Of a stretch of 64,000 bases of DNA, positions 49,301-63,329 are shown one piece after another. The notes under the pieces were generated by a model that searched no databases, was not told the origin of the DNA, and saw only the letters and a program-made list of their open reading frames with translations. Position 1 is the first letter of the stretch. Each line of letters opens with the position of its first letter. Both the position numbers and the translations under genes were made by a program. Origin of the DNA: Chionis minor (Eukaryota > Chordata > Aves > Charadriiformes > Chionididae); contig VZSF01008745.1 of NCBI GenBank assembly GCA_013398295.1, positions 1,117,468 through 1,181,467 on the forward strand, in the 5' to 3' direction.

Positions 49301-51571
49301 TTAACAGTGCCACGCAGATAAAAGAGATAAGATTGTCACAGATTTCTCTCTTTTTTTTCAGCCAAATTAGTCATAATAGTCCCTTTGTCAAGATCATCAA
49401 ATATCTAACTAATATAAAGAACAAACCAATATTGGTTTTGTCATGTCCTTTTCAGAATCTGTTTCAAGTTCCCACCCTGTTTTGATGAATGTTGAGATCT
49501 TGAATCAAAAGCTGATCAGACCTTTACTGTAGGCCTCTATGATAAGGGAATTTGAATATCTGAGGTTGTTTATGAAATAGCCAAAGAATACTTTGAACAG
49601 ATTTGCTGAATCACAAGTCAATTCCCTAGTCATTGGAGAATGTGTTGATAAGTTTTATTTAAAAACTAAAGTGAGTCAGTAGAGGCTGATCATTTTCTCG
49701 TCAGAGCAGTATGTACTTTGGGAGATGTAAGGGGAAGGATGGCATTATGCAAGAATGATAGCCAAAAATAATCGGTGATTAAAAAGCATATTGAGTCATT
49801 TTTTGATGAACTGCATAGGCCTAAATCATGGGAAAGATACATGATGAGATGGAGTCCAAACATACGGTATTAACAGTTGTTTTCTCATAGGTTAAAATTT
49901 ACCTAAAAGTCTAGAAGACAGGCAGAAACTAACTTATCATACATGTATTCCAAAAATTTCTGGAAAAGTTTTTTCTCTCATCCTTTTCTCCAGTGAAGCA
50001 AATACCCTTGTAGATACATAGAAGAAGATTTATTTATTAATTACTGGAAATAAAAGTGGAGAAATGGTAGTCCTTTAATTCCTTCATGCAAAATATTTAA
50101 AGATAAAAGATCAGAAAATATTGCTCAGAATTGTAAAGGAAGGTAAAAACTTCATCTTGAAGGCAATAAAACAGTAGAACTGGTACCTTTCCTTTGCAAA
50201 AAGGGGTCTAAGAAAAGTATACCTTTGGAAGAAAGAGAACAAAAAGCAAAATACAGTAATTTTACTTTTACAGTTAAGGTGATTGTTGTGGTTGTGCATT
50301 TTGATGATAAGATACATTCATAAACAGAGATAATGTGAATTACAAGAGGCCATGAGATTGACCCCATAGATTATTCTTTGTAATGTAAAACATTTGGGCT
50401 CCTTAGGTAATTTTTTTAGTGTCTTAAAAATGTTCCTGATAGCATTTGGATAAGGACAAGAACACCGGTAGTGACTGTGCTGTGTGGCTGAAGGAGAGTG
50501 GCAAACAGGTGGTTTATCATGCTCAAATATTGATTTTGGAGATTGTATTTGTAATAAATAGAGCCACTTTTAAGCAACAGAAGATTCACATGACATTTTC
50601 AACTGTCATCTTGAAAATCTTTTAGGATTTTTCATTTTAGACATAGCTACTCTAAGTTGCTTTCCAGTGTTAGTAAAGGCTCTTTGTGCAAACACTACAG
50701 ATTTCTTAGTAGCTCTAATAAAGTCTATCAAAATGGGAAGGATTCTGGAGATTTCGCTGGCATGCAGAAAATGACCTGTGTGAGGAATCGATAGTAATAG
50801 CTAAATAATTCCAAAGCAGATACATCAAGCACACGCTGGCAACTCTGCACTCATTTGAAAACAGTTTTACTTGCAAGATTGTGAAAGATTGCAGTGCATC
50901 AATATACCTGAGCTCTAGGTAGTAAAGACCACTTCGTTCCCAGAAATGAAAATGGCCTGGATAAATAAAATTAACTACTTCAAAAATCATTGCAAATTTG
51001 AAAAGCTGACAATAATAGAAGGGTATCCTCACAGGAACCCTTATTGTTGGGGTAGGAGTAGTGGAAGGCAATATCAGTGGCAATTCTGCCATTTCTGAAT
51101 TTACAAGATCAAGATGTTGAATTTAATAGATATCAGTATGTTAGCTGGAGTAATAATCTTGTGCCTTGCTCTGCATATCTGACATGGCTTTCCCTCAGCC
51201 TCAGTCTACCTGGATTGGAAAGCATTTCTTCTCCTGCTGCAGGTTAACAGCTGAATATGTGGCATTAGTGGTAGGAATGTGTTGCACTGAAGTGATGGAT
51301 GACCATAATAGGGAGTACTTTCTGATTTTGCAAAGGAGCTTGCGTGAGGAGGTGAGTTTCACAGACAGCATCCAGCCTCCTTTTGGATTCATTAAAACTG
51401 TCTGAAGGATGAATGAGGTGAAAAAGAAAGCAACAGTGATGTTGCTCCCCCAAAATCTTGCTGATGCTTTTCAAATAGTACTGGCCAAGTTGATGCATTG
51501 GTATCATGAAAGACACAACAGACTAATGCCTGTCACTAGTGAAAAACTTATGTGGCAAATTATCTGGTCTA

Positions 51572-51609
51572 GATATTTAATGACAATCCAGATATTTAAT
51601 GGCAATCCA
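51572..51609. repeat. Tandem duplication, 2 x 19 bp
   Basis: Two adjacent copies of gatatttaatgacaatcca, the second with one A-to-G difference. This is a young slippage product. Confidence 0.9.
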
Positions 51610-53598
51610 ATTTGTGGTGCTTAATTCTTTGTTGGGGAAAAAAGACATAAACCTAGTTCCTAAAATAAGCATAACGTCAATCAGTTTTTGCAAAGATACT
51701 ATTTGCTTTTGGTGTTGCTGTTAATAATTTACTTTACTGTGAGGTTTGACAGATTTGTGGTTTTCAAAATGCTGTACATTTAGTGAGACCCTGCTCTGAA
51801 GCACATGCAATCAAGTGGTAAGACAGAAAAGTACGGGCAAGTAGAAGGAAACAATGAAATGGATTCAGTCTCGATACTCTCTTTCATAATGTCACATTTT
51901 CACTGTTGCAGTGACTGCTCTGTGTGTTTGTCCATGTTAGAGCATGGAATCTGTCCTTATGCAGAGCACTTAATATTTTCCAATTCTTAGGGTGGTCATT
52001 AGGCACTCAATTTCACCCTCTATTTATAGACAGTTACCCGAGTATGGCCCTTTTGCCAAAACAATTCTCCCAGTTTTCTCTCTTAGGACATCTTTAAATG
52101 CTCATCCTGGTGCAGGAGGTAATTGTCCAGAGCGCTTTCTTTAGCTGAGCGATTGCCAAGGAGAACTCGGCCGGGTAGGGTTGTGAAGGAAAACAGCTGC
52201 TCTAACGGATGCAGGAGGCTCCTAAAGGGATGAAATTAGTAAGTGCTATGTACAAGAGTCTTGCCAGTGAGTTGAGGCCGTGAGCAGGGGAAGGAGCAGG
52301 AACCGGCCGGTGTGGTAGAGGAGGATGCTAGCTGATACCTAATTGAACGTTTCATTAGGTTGTGGTGTCTCTAGGGTAGAAACTTGTCTGTTTCTACATT
52401 TGTTTTTAGGCGGGGAGGGGGTGGTCATTGCTGAGTTTCTTTGTATGGTTTTAATTACAAACAGCACACACGTACTTTGCAACCCTTGGTCATAGAAATA
52501 TGTGGAGGAATTAGATGACTTTCATTTTTTCTTTCAGTATGAGCAAATAGGTAGATAGTATCACTTATTTTTCCATATTAAGATGAAATTTTCAGTATTT
52601 TCCACTCTATGGGTTTAACAAAAAGAATGTGGTAATATTTGAGGTCATTAAAAATAAAGCTAATTGGCCAAGAAAACTGAAATTTTCAAAGCAGAAGTAT
52701 GGTGGCTTAATGTTGTCTCTTTTGAAAGAAGGGAAGCAGCTAGTCATATTTCACGAAAGTCATTCAGTTAATTTTGTTTTTCCTCGATTGACCGCTGAAA
52801 GCTTTTATAACATTTTTAGAAATGAATTTACTAATATAACAATACAAAAAATTTAGGTTATGCAGGGGAAAATATAATCTGATTTAATAAAACATAAAAA
52901 TGGCTTTCTGTCAGAGCAACACTTGATTTTTGTTGACATTAAATATTTGGTCACACAGATAGCCCTATTTGGGGTTTTAATACAAGATATTTTGAGCATT
53001 TTTAACTTCTGCAACAACCTTGCATACAGAAACTGAAAGGAATACAGTGGGTAAACATCAAATCATGTCCAGTTTTAAGAAAGCTTTTCTGATAGCTTTA
53101 GGAAATCTTTTATGATGTTTTGTGTTTAAAGACTAGCCTGTAAGCAGTAAAGGCACTACCTGCTTGCCTTTAGAAATAAATAGGTATTTCCCTCGGGGAG
53201 AACAGTACTATAAAGGGTCTCGGTGCATGCCCTTTTCTCTCCTGAGATAACCATGAATTATTCAGCACGTCTTTCTCCCAGACCTAACAGCCGTACCTAA
53301 TCTGCTTTCTGTGTTCCCTGTCCCCTGTGCTGTGCTCAGCACCAGTTTTTCCCCTGAGACCTCCTGCCTCCTTAGCTGATAGAGAAACCTGCTCGTACCG
53401 AAGCTGCTGATTTCATACAAGAAATTATTTTGCGAAAGATGCATGCTGAGGGTGCACTTTAACGTGATTGATGGTAGGTGGCTGCTGAAAGAGGTGGTTC
53501 TGCTCCTTCCCCCTTGCCTTGCAGCTGGCAACCTTGGCCACAAGACGTGCGGGTGTATGTGAGTAGGGAGGAGTGACAGGAGGAGCAGGATTGCCCTA

Positions 53599-54241
53599 CG
53601 TCCTGGTTTGAGCAACACAGGACTAATTTCTCTTCTAATGCTTGGGAAAACTGCACTTTTAGAAGACCCTAGTGTCTGAATTTGTGAAAATATTTACTTT
53701 ATAGCCAGCTACGGTGTGTGGGTTTCAAGGTCTCAGTGTTTTCGAGTTCGCCAGGTGCAGGGAAGAGGAGGAGCGAGACAGACACTTGTCCCAAGCTGGC
53801 CAACAGGATTATTTCATACCATGAACATCACATTCAATATATATTAGAAAGTTTGCTGCGAAGTGCTCTCTTTCTCCTTTAATGGCTATGATCCAGAGAA
53901 CCTCTTTGCCCCAGTGCTGGACCCCTGAGCCCTTCCCTTCCTCTTGAGGCCATAGTGCTCACAGTGTCCAACATTTGCTGTCCACTGCTGGGAGTGTACA
54001 GCTTCCTACTGACAGAATTGGCTGAATGTAATCCTTGTGTGTTTTATATTGGTATTGGGATCAATACTGGTTCTTTAGTGTTATCAATGTTAATTACTTA
54101 GTCTTATCCTATTAAATCTGTATTTCAACCCTGGTTTTCCTTGGTTTTTCCCAATTCCCCTTCCTGGGTGGGGAAGGGGTCATTGGGTCACAGAATAATT
54201 GCCTAAATGACAGTAAGTTGTGCCTTTCTCAAACTGTAACA
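53599..54241 (+). mobile_element. Solo LTR of an avian endogenous retrovirus (643 bp)
   Basis: The order of recognisable pieces fits an avian LTR kind: gtcctggtttgagcaacaca, gtgtctgaatttgtgaaaat, gtcccaagctggccaacagg, ggctgaatgtaatc, and attaaatctgtatttcaacc near the end. A TATA-like aatatatatt lies near 53836, and attaaa may be the polyadenylation signal. The element starts cg (probably a mutated tg) and ends in aca. The flanking five bases are cccta on the left (53594-53598) and ccctt on the right (54242-54246), a target-site duplication with one mismatch. No internal viral genes remain, so this is a recombined single LTR. It lies in sense orientation to SH3KBP1. Confidence 0.82.
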
Positions 54242-55451
54242 CCCTTGCAGTCAGCAGCCTGCCGAGGGACTGGCTTAGCAGTAGGGTCACTTTTACCTGA
54301 CCTGAAACTTCCCTCTGAAGGTTATGACCTAAGGGGAATAGAAGATTTGGATTTTTGCTGTTTTTCAAGCCATGGTGCCATGCAGGTTGGTAACTGGAGT
54401 AGGTCCTGCAGAATGAGACCCTTTTGTCATGCTGCTAATGTCTGTGGCAAGTGTGTGGGGTAAAAATGCATCATTGTGTCGAAGCATGAGTATTTCCTCA
54501 TATGAGCGATATAAAGCAATTATCTAAAACTTGTGGGGACACTGATGATCAAATAAATCAATATGTCCATTTTCTGTACTTAGTAAGTTATAGAGAAAGC
54601 AGACTGTAAGCAGATAACCTCCAATTTTCTTTTAGCCTGAACCTTGTCCTTGGCCAAGACTTTTAAATGTTTATAAATAAATTTTTAACACTTTTTCATA
54701 TCTTGCAGCATTTCTTGGCTGCTGTGATTAGCAATGGGGTATTAAGTAAGGTCTGTGTAGAGAACAAGCCCAACAACATATTCAATAAGGTACCAGGTGC
54801 AGCTTAATGTTTCACTGGTGTCTTCAGAAACATTACTGAAAAACTAATGTTTGAGCTGAACACTTAAACTGTGAAGCCTGAGATTAGTACAGGGGAGAGG
54901 GGAACAGCCAGCACTTGAATGTTCTTCCTGTTAGTATATTTATAATATTATTATTTTTAAAGTATACACTGAAGTTCTCTTTTCATATTCTTGTTATCAC
55001 TGACTGCAGTGCTACAGCAGTGCCTTCAGAGGAAAGTTGTTCCTGGGAAGTCACAAATTTGAATTTTGACAAAAGGAAGTTCATGCCAAGCTATGTAGGT
55101 GAAGTGGCAGGATCCCCCATGCATGCAATGCTTGAAGATTTGCATCATTTGAAAAGAGTTAGGTTTATTTGTAAGTATGTTTAATACAGTCAAGGTAATC
55201 TAAAAAGGTGACATATTTTAAGATAAAAAAGGAAAGAAATTTGTCTGTGCCCCGTGCTTACAAAAGATACCGCCAAAATGCTGAGGCATCTGGAAAACTG
55301 TGATTAGTGCTCACAATGTGGGCTTTAGAGTTACTGCTTAGCTTCATCCTTTCTATTATCCTGAGTGCTGGGTTCACCTGCTGGCTTGATGGTATTATCT
55401 GAAGTCCAACCTTTTCAGGCTAGGGAAAGCTATTTAAAGGGAAACTAAAGA

Positions 55452-55471
55452 ATCATTCTGTGATTCTGTAA
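55452..55471 (+). mobile_element. Possible CR1 3' tail remnant
   Basis: The sequence aatcattctgtgattctgta resembles the ATTCTATGATTCT-type tail of CR1. The 100 bases before it are too diverged to confirm the element. Confidence 0.3.
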
Positions 55472-58400
55472 AAATACACATATAGTGCCAATTAATCAGT
55501 AATTGTAATTAGGACCCTGGTCCTAAGACATCTGTGATTAGTAATAGCATTAAATAACCCTTTGAACGCTTTGTTCTATGTTTTTTTATAATCTTTCTAA
55601 ATACAAAAAATGTAATTACATAAATATTATATCTTGGCTTATCAGAGGCATAAATTATGTCTGTTATTAGCACCACCTTTTGTGTTCCTGTTGGCCAATT
55701 TAGTTTTAATGTGAGTATTGGAGTGCTAGGGTTTTATGACGTGGAACATATTTATTTCTCCATGGTATTCTGCTGACTAAACATTGCGAGTGAAGTGAAT
55801 CCCCAGAAGAGATTGTTTTGTTCAATGAGCAATGTAATTTTTCCTGTTTGCACAAATATTTCATGAAAGCATTTCACCTTCATTACTGATTAAACTATTT
55901 ACTCACCCAGTTTAAAGGCAAATGCTTAGACTTAGCTTGAAACAGATTTAACAAACAAAATATATCTGGTCTGTTAGGTCCTCTAATCTAATGTCCTGGG
56001 TATTGCAGTTCATTCATTATTCTCAGCCAGTTTCTTTTTCACAGGGCCCAATAACTTGGACTAATTCTTGAACACTGTGTCTTCTGGGGAGGTATCTTCT
56101 TGTTGTGCCTTCCAGTAAAAAATATTGTCTAGAAAGAGTAGTGTAGCCACAGCTGAAATAATGTCTGATTTCTGATGGTCTCTCCCATTTCCTTCCATAT
56201 AATGTTGACATGGTAGATTCTTAGTAGACCCTTGGAGCTTATGGATAAAGAAAAATTTACTTGTTTGACTTCTTAAGCTTTAAAAGATGCAACTGGCCTT
56301 ATCAGATGTAAGGCTCCCTATGGCTTGGGCATGAGAGCTGACAGGAGCTAGGAAGGATCCGTGCAGGATATGGGGCTTTTGGGACATCGGCTGAGGACCT
56401 GAGCAGGATAAATCCCTGGGCTACGGGCCAAACGGACCCAGACTGGGAGGGTTCCTCTAATGCTTTTCTTCCAGCATTTCATAGTCTATGAGTATTTGCA
56501 AGAAAGCGTATGTAAAGAGAAAACAGGTGCTCTCCAAGACTGCCTCAGAAGATTAATTTATTGTCTATTGGACTCTATCTTTTACCTAAATGACCTTGGA
56601 TTAGGTAGCTGCTGAGAGATTCATTCTGCCTTATTGCCGGATTTTAAAATGATGTTTCTGCAGAGGAGTACTTGATTACTAACCAGATGCTGTAAATCAT
56701 AGCCATTTTCTTCAGAAGTATTTAACAAATACTGCACTATAAGGTCTCAATCCTGAGCTTAATAGAGCTCGATTGTTTTGAACACAGTCTTAGGTAGCAC
56801 AAGGTGGGTGTAATGTAAGCCTCTGCAGAGATGCTTTCTTTTATTCACAGGTATTTTACCAAATTTTATGAGAATTTATGAGTACTCTAAAAGTAATTAT
56901 TTTCAGACCTTTAAAATAAAGGTGGATTTTGAGAATGATACCTCTTGGTTTCAGCATCACGATACTGAATGTAGTAAGAAATTTTAAAGAAATGTTCTTG
57001 AATATTATTAAACTGTTTTTTTTCACCCAGCTTTAACATGATTTTGTTGTTTGCCCCCAATGACAAGGTTGTATTAATGAAGATCTGATGCGGTGTGAGG
57101 TCAGGTTTTGTTTAGTTCATTTAAAAGTTAACAAAATAATGCTGATCTTTGACACTTGTTTTCAGTGAAAAATTTCCACATATATCTGTATTCATTAACA
57201 GGGTAAAAAAAAAGTAGACCTTACCCTGCACATTATTGTGTGTCATCACTGGGAAAAAACAGTAACTTCTAAAATCTGAGAGCCCACCCTGTGGCCTTCT
57301 CCAGCTTTTGTGAAAGCTGGGATTTCTTTGCTGCTGCAATGAAGCCTGGAGGCAGGTAGCAGTGCTGCCCCACCTGGGTGGGCTGAATGGCAGAGTGCTT
57401 GTCCTTCAAATTTGTTTTTCTATGAGGCCTTTAATCCTCAAATTCAGTAGCCTTTATCTGTTACATATATCTCTGCATGTGTGGATATGTCTTAAAAAAG
57501 TGCTATAGACACATTTGTTCACATTAAAGATGGTTTGTTCTTTAAATTACAAGGTTGCCTATCAGTTGTGGAAAGACTGCTGGAGAGATGCTTACAATGA
57601 GGGTACTAATAACGTAATGTGCAGCTGCCAGCATAGCAGAGCTGACACATGAAAGCTCTCAGGGCAAGTGTAAGAGGTATTCATGGCTTTCTGAATAGTG
57701 CAAGTTTACCAGCTCAACATTCTTCTTGTGAAGCAACTTTACAAGGGCAGAAGGAAAACAGACATTTGATGAATACAACTGCCAACTGCCGGGGTGTTGT
57801 TTGTTTGGTTTTTTTTCAATTATGCAAAGAACTATGTATTCTAGTGGAAATTCCTGTGAAACTGTGGTGTCCTACCATGAAAATTTCACTTCTGCAAACC
57901 CTGCAATATTATAGTGTCTCTCAATCCTTTGAATAGTCTGAATCTTTACTTTGTAAATTTAGCTTGCCAATTGTATTTTTTAATCTTAGTAATCTGTAAA
58001 TCTTAAATTAAAAAGATAATTTTCATAGGCCAGTGTTCTAGAAGGTCTCTGTATATCCAGCTGCATGAGCAGAGAAGTTATTTGAGCACTCCAAGAGTAC
58101 AGATACCACAGTATATGCTCAGCAGGTACTTTTTCTGAGGACATGCTTGTTCTTATTCTTGGTGTTGCTTTCTACCCTAGCTATAATGATGAAATCTGTA
58201 TGATGAAATGTTTTGGTATCAAAAACTTTAATCAGAAAAGCTGAAAATCGAGCAGTTATGTATTGATGTCCAAGCCATGGCTTCATATTTTAGTACTATT
58301 GCAAAGTAGCAGCACATTCAGAGGCCCAGCCTGTGCAGTGATCTAATCCCTCAGAAAAACAGAAGTCCTATTTACAGAGGAAAAGATCATCCTTTTCAGA

Positions 58401-59475
58401 TTTATTTCTTCAAGGGTTTACACAGCTGCAGTTACAGTCGTGCGTTGGAAAGAAAATGAATATGTAGCTTGTTACTTTGTTTTGGGACATTGGGGAATAG
58501 GAAAGATGTCTCATTTGCTTTTACCAACAACATCTTTCTCCTTTGCTAAGGGCAGCTCGCAAAATAAGTTGGGAAGGGGAGAGATGAACTTGGGGCTGTG
58601 GCACTCCCCGAAATGGTCCAAAGGTAGCAAGGGATGAGGGAGCGGGTGCTGCCTTGGAGGCCTGGTTGCTTTGGAGGAAAAGGCAGGAAACATCCTTGCC
58701 CTTGCCCCTCAAATAAATGGAAAACCTGGCTGAAGCAGTGATTACTACCAGCCTGGCAGTAAAACTGTTCCTGCATTTCTTGCAACCCTTTATTATGCCC
58801 CCCACGTGCCGCCAGCTGTGGCAGTGCTGTACTTCATGGAGTGGCTGAATAGGTTATTTAGGCAGCCCCTACCAGCCTTGCTCTGACTCTATCAGGTTTC
58901 CATGTATTTTGGTAAAGCTGCAGAAGTTGCTCAGTTGTGGGTAGATTCCTAGTGAGTATCAGACCTCTACTTATGCTGGAGAGAGCAATCTCCAAGCGTT
59001 TGCAGCCAGCTTCAGCAATGATCTGGATAGAAGCCCTGGGGGCTTCTGAACAAACTCAAGAGAAAATTATAATCACAACTGAACAGAGAGCCAAGTAGCT
59101 ACTGGTTTTTTAAGTGGTTAAGAATAGTCTCTTAGCACACACTAAGTCTCCTATAAGTGGCTTGAAGAACAAAAAAAGGCAAGAAAAGAGAAAAAACCAG
59201 TAAAGTGAAGCATAGTAATTGGAAGAAAACATAGTTTGGTGCATGTCTGGCATTTAAATTATAGTAACCATGTATGATTTATTGACCTCTAGAAAGATAG
59301 TGGAAAAAATCCACATGGTGAGTTTTTATTATAAACATATTCACAAACAGAAGTGCTGCTTCCCATTTTCAGAGAAAGAGTTGGTTGCTTTCAAGAACTT
59401 TTCATTTGGCTTGGGCCTACAATACAGGTATAGTAGCAACATGGGCTAGAAATAAGCCTGTTTGTAATAACCGAG

Positions 59476-60595
59476 TGTGGTGGGTTGACCTTGACTGGAC
59501 ACCAGGTGCCCACCAAGCCACTCTGTCACTTCTCCCCTCCTCTGCTGGCCAGGGGAGAGAAAATATAATGAAAGTCTTGTGGGTCAAGATAAGGACAGGG
59601 AGAAGTTATTCACCAATAACCATCTTGAGCAAAACAGATTTGAGCTTGGAAATTAGTTACCAATCAAAACAGAGTAGGATAATGAGTAACAAAAATCTTA
59701 AAACACCTTCCCGCCACTCCTCCCTTCTTTCCAGGTTCAACTTTACTCCTGATTTCTCTACCTCCTTCCCCCAAGCAAGGCAGGGGGACAGGGAATGGGG
59801 GTTGCAGTCAGTTCATCCCATGTTGTGACTGCCATTCCTTCCTCCTCACACTCTTCCCCTGCTCCAGCATGGGATCCCTCCCAGGGGAGACGGTCCTCCA
59901 CAAACTTCCCCAGTGTGGGTCCTCCCCACGGGCTGCAGTTCTTCACAAACTGCTCCAGCGTGGTTCCTTTCCTCAGGGTGCAGTCCTTCAGGAACAGGCT
60001 GCTCAGCATGGTTCCCCCGCAGGGTCACAAGTTTCCCCAGCAAACCTGCTCCAGTGTGGGCTCCTCTCTCCAAGGGGCCACAGGTCCTGCCAGGAGCCTG
60101 CTCCAGCATGGAGTTCCCATGGGGTCACGGCTGCCTTTGGGCATCCATCTGCTCCAGCCTGGAGTCCTCCATGGGCTGCAGGAGGATATCGGCTCCACCA
60201 TTAACCGGCATGGATTGCCACGGGAAAGTCTGCCTCACCATGGTCTTCACCACAGGCTGCAGGGGAATCTCTGCCCCAGCATCTGGAACACATCCTCCCC
60301 CTCCTTCTTCAGTGACCTTGGCTTCTGCAGAATTGTTTCTCTCGCATATTCTCCCTCCTCTCTCCAGCTGCAATTGCTGTTGCACTACAGCTTTTCTCTT
60401 CTTCTTAAATATGTTCTCACAAGAGGTGCTACTAGTGTCACTGATGGTTTGGCCTTGGCCAGTGGCAGGTCCAGCTTGGAGCCAGCTGGCACTGGCTCCA
60501 TCAGACACGGGGGAAGCTTCTAGCAGCTTCTCACAAAAGCCACCCCTGTAGTTCCCCCCTTAACTACCAAAACCTTGCCACGTAAACCCAATACA
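59476..60595 (-). mobile_element. Solo LTR of an avian endogenous retrovirus (1,120 bp)
   Basis: The + strand runs from tgtggtgggttgaccttgac to cacgtaaacccaataca, a TG...CA element flanked by ccgag (59471-59475) and ccaag (60596-60600). That is a five-base target-site duplication with one transition. The size of the duplication is consistent with an ERVL-like element. The sense strand is judged to be minus because that strand carries, near its 3' end, ccttatcttgacccac, as other avian LTRs do in R/U5. Between about 59860 and 60290 the LTR contains some nine diverged units of 45-52 bp with a tgctccag(c/t)(a/g)tgg core. These low-stop repeats create open frames of up to 242 codons on both strands. 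They match no retroviral protein and are not genes. No internal region remains. Confidence 0.88.
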
Positions 60596-63329
60596 CCAAG
60601 CCTGGTTTTTAAGAGAGAGGGATTTATATAAAATAAAAACTCCTCTGTCTTAGGATACATGAAACTCCTGCCCACTTGGAGCAGAAGGAGATGCTGTGAA
60701 GCTGTGAGTGTTTTCAGGAGGGAGAGGGAGTTCAGTCATGTTTGCATGACAGGACAGTCTGTCACTGTCAGGCTCGTAGCTGGGACACAGCTCAGCATGA
60801 GAGAGATGTGTAACCTGCTGGCTATGAACTTAGGTTTTTTAATTTCATTGTCTTGAGTGTGGTATCAGCTAGTAAAACAAAGATCATGTTTGTGGGGGAC
60901 TGAAAGCTCTGCCTTATCAACTCCCGTTGTCATCTGTTTTACTGACAAAGACGACCGGTGCTGGTGTTTGACTGAAGGGAGGTTGGTGTTCTTGTCCTGC
61001 GACCAGCTGTACTCCTGGGTTGGGCAGATGACTAGGGCTAGTGTCTTGTCACTAGTGTCTGTCTGGGTACGGCTGCTTCTGTGCAGTGAGTGGAGTATTT
61101 GTAAGACTAGGTAATATAAGGCGCCTTATGCTGGGGCTTTTTGTTCAATCTCCACTGCGTTCTGCTTTTTTACTGTTGGATTGAGAGCACCGAGGGAAGG
61201 AACAGCATGGTGCTTGTTCTAATACATGAGCAGTAGTTTTGCTGCTAAGAAAAACTGTTCATATAGGACACTGTGTGCGTAAGAGACCAAGCAATGTCAT
61301 GATTCTTGCACCCGCAAGAGGAGGAAGCACGGCTCTAGTGTTTTATGGCTTTTCATAGCTAGTATGAGAGTGGCTACAGGATTACTGCAGTTGCTAAAAG
61401 GAGACTAAGCCATGATCTTATGCTGTCAAGCCTACTTAAGTGTTTCACTATATTTTGCTTGCATTTGGTAACACTGAAAAATCTGGTGCTCCAAATGGAA
61501 ACTTTCTTTGCCTGTAAGTTAAAATGTCTTTGCGCGTCTTTTGTCTGGTCTCTCTAGTCATGCATGTTTCTCTCTTCCCCCTCCTCCACCCCTACTCTTT
61601 CAGTCACCACAGACACGAGTTTCAAAGTAAGGCTCTGATCTTGTCTTTCTTATCTTTCATTTTGGGGTTGTATTTTGTTTTCTTCTTTTATGTTGTTTTA
61701 ATATTCTTTTCTGCAAAAAACCAAGTCTGTTTCTCTAGATGATTCCTCCTTACAATTTTCTTCACAGCTTGCATGTCTAACTTCTAATTGCATGGAGGTT
61801 ATTTTCCCCTCTTATTCTTCAAGTCAAGAAGAGGACTGATGTTTTTTACTTCACCTGTGTATACCCTTAAATTCGTTGTCAACATGTTGACAAAAGCTGG
61901 TTGATTCTGGTTTTGTGGTAGTTGCCATTTCTCCCACATTTACTCTTTCTTCTTACAATATTTTTCTGACTTACATAAGAATTCCAGCTGAGGTTGGCCC
62001 TTTAGTACCTTATATTTTGTGTAATATTTATTTCTTATAAAGCTTAAAAAATCCTTCTCAAAAAATTCTTCAACACCTTCGTATTTCTCACCACTGTATT
62101 CCAATTCTTTACCCTAATATTTACCACAAAATGAATGTTACTAATAAATCTAATGTATTGAGTTTATTATTACTTATTTGGGGTCTGCTGAACTTGTAAT
62201 TCAAATGGATGTTGATTCTGCTGTGGAAGAGCTTTTTAGTCCTTTATACATTTTGCCTTCTCCCTCCCTTTACTTCATTCTCTAAAGAGTAATCTGAATT
62301 AAAATTCATCAGAGACAAGATTTTGGAACAAAACTACTTTGCTGGAAATGAAGATAAAACCAAGATTTGTGTTTCAATAAGAAAATGCTAAAATTTCCCT
62401 CTAGATTTTTGTTTTCTCTATTTCATGAATCTGCCTCTGCCTGAACAATGGAAAGAGGCTTGGCACTGTGAAGCGGCAGTGGATTTCGCTAAGGTATTTG
62501 ACTGCACTGTCACTGCAATGAGCGCATGAGTATAATCCCTGAGTCAAGCTTTGGTAGGAGCTGATTTTTACAGTAGCTAAACGTTGGCCAGCTACCACCT
62601 AACTCCTGTGAACTCTACTATCTGTCGAACACAATTTCTACTTTTTGGCTGTGTCTTACTTTTCAGTTTTGTAAATTTTCTTTAATTTTTTTTTTGGGGG
62701 GGTAAATTAAACTAAGATGCATTTTTAGGAATTGTCATACCTTTTTTCCATAGAACTTTTGGGATATTTCAGTGTCTGATTTTTGTCTGTTCACATTGTT
62801 AGGAGCCTGGCAGGATAACATGGAGGTAAAGCAGAGATCCAGGTGGTTTGTTAATAAATTTTGGGATACTGATGCCGGATGTATGTAATAGCTTGACAGC
62901 TTCTGTATAAGATCTGCATTTTGAAATTGCAGCCGTTTTGCCAACCTCAAACTTGTGAAGATATATTAAAAAAAGACTCTGATAAGGATTGAATGGCTGA
63001 TGGGTATCTAGAGGTGTTGGAGTAGCTTTTGCTCAGTATTCACAAGCAGCCACAAATTTTAATCTTGCGCTATGATTGCACTTCATAGCTATGTCATTTG
63101 TTGGTACTTAAAGCAGCTTGTGCAGCTGTAACTGAGGTATCCTTGTATGGTGGTCTGTCTTGTGCTGAAGATGTACCTGCTGCCAGCATCGTACGTGGGC
63201 TTCCAGAGGTTGCTGAGGCACCGCAAGGCTGCAGTTGTGGGTAGCAGGAGGGCACCACCACTGAGATTCTTCACCAAATCTCATCTGTGGTTTTTAATTT
63301 TTGAGATCTCTTTCTATCCTTTTGCTCAG

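Noticed and set aside
59795..60551. Open frames of 242 and 212 codons on the + strand, plus 127 codons on the minus strand
   Set aside because: They lie wholly inside an LTR and come from its repeated GC-rich units. They overlap on both strands and match no retroviral or cellular protein.
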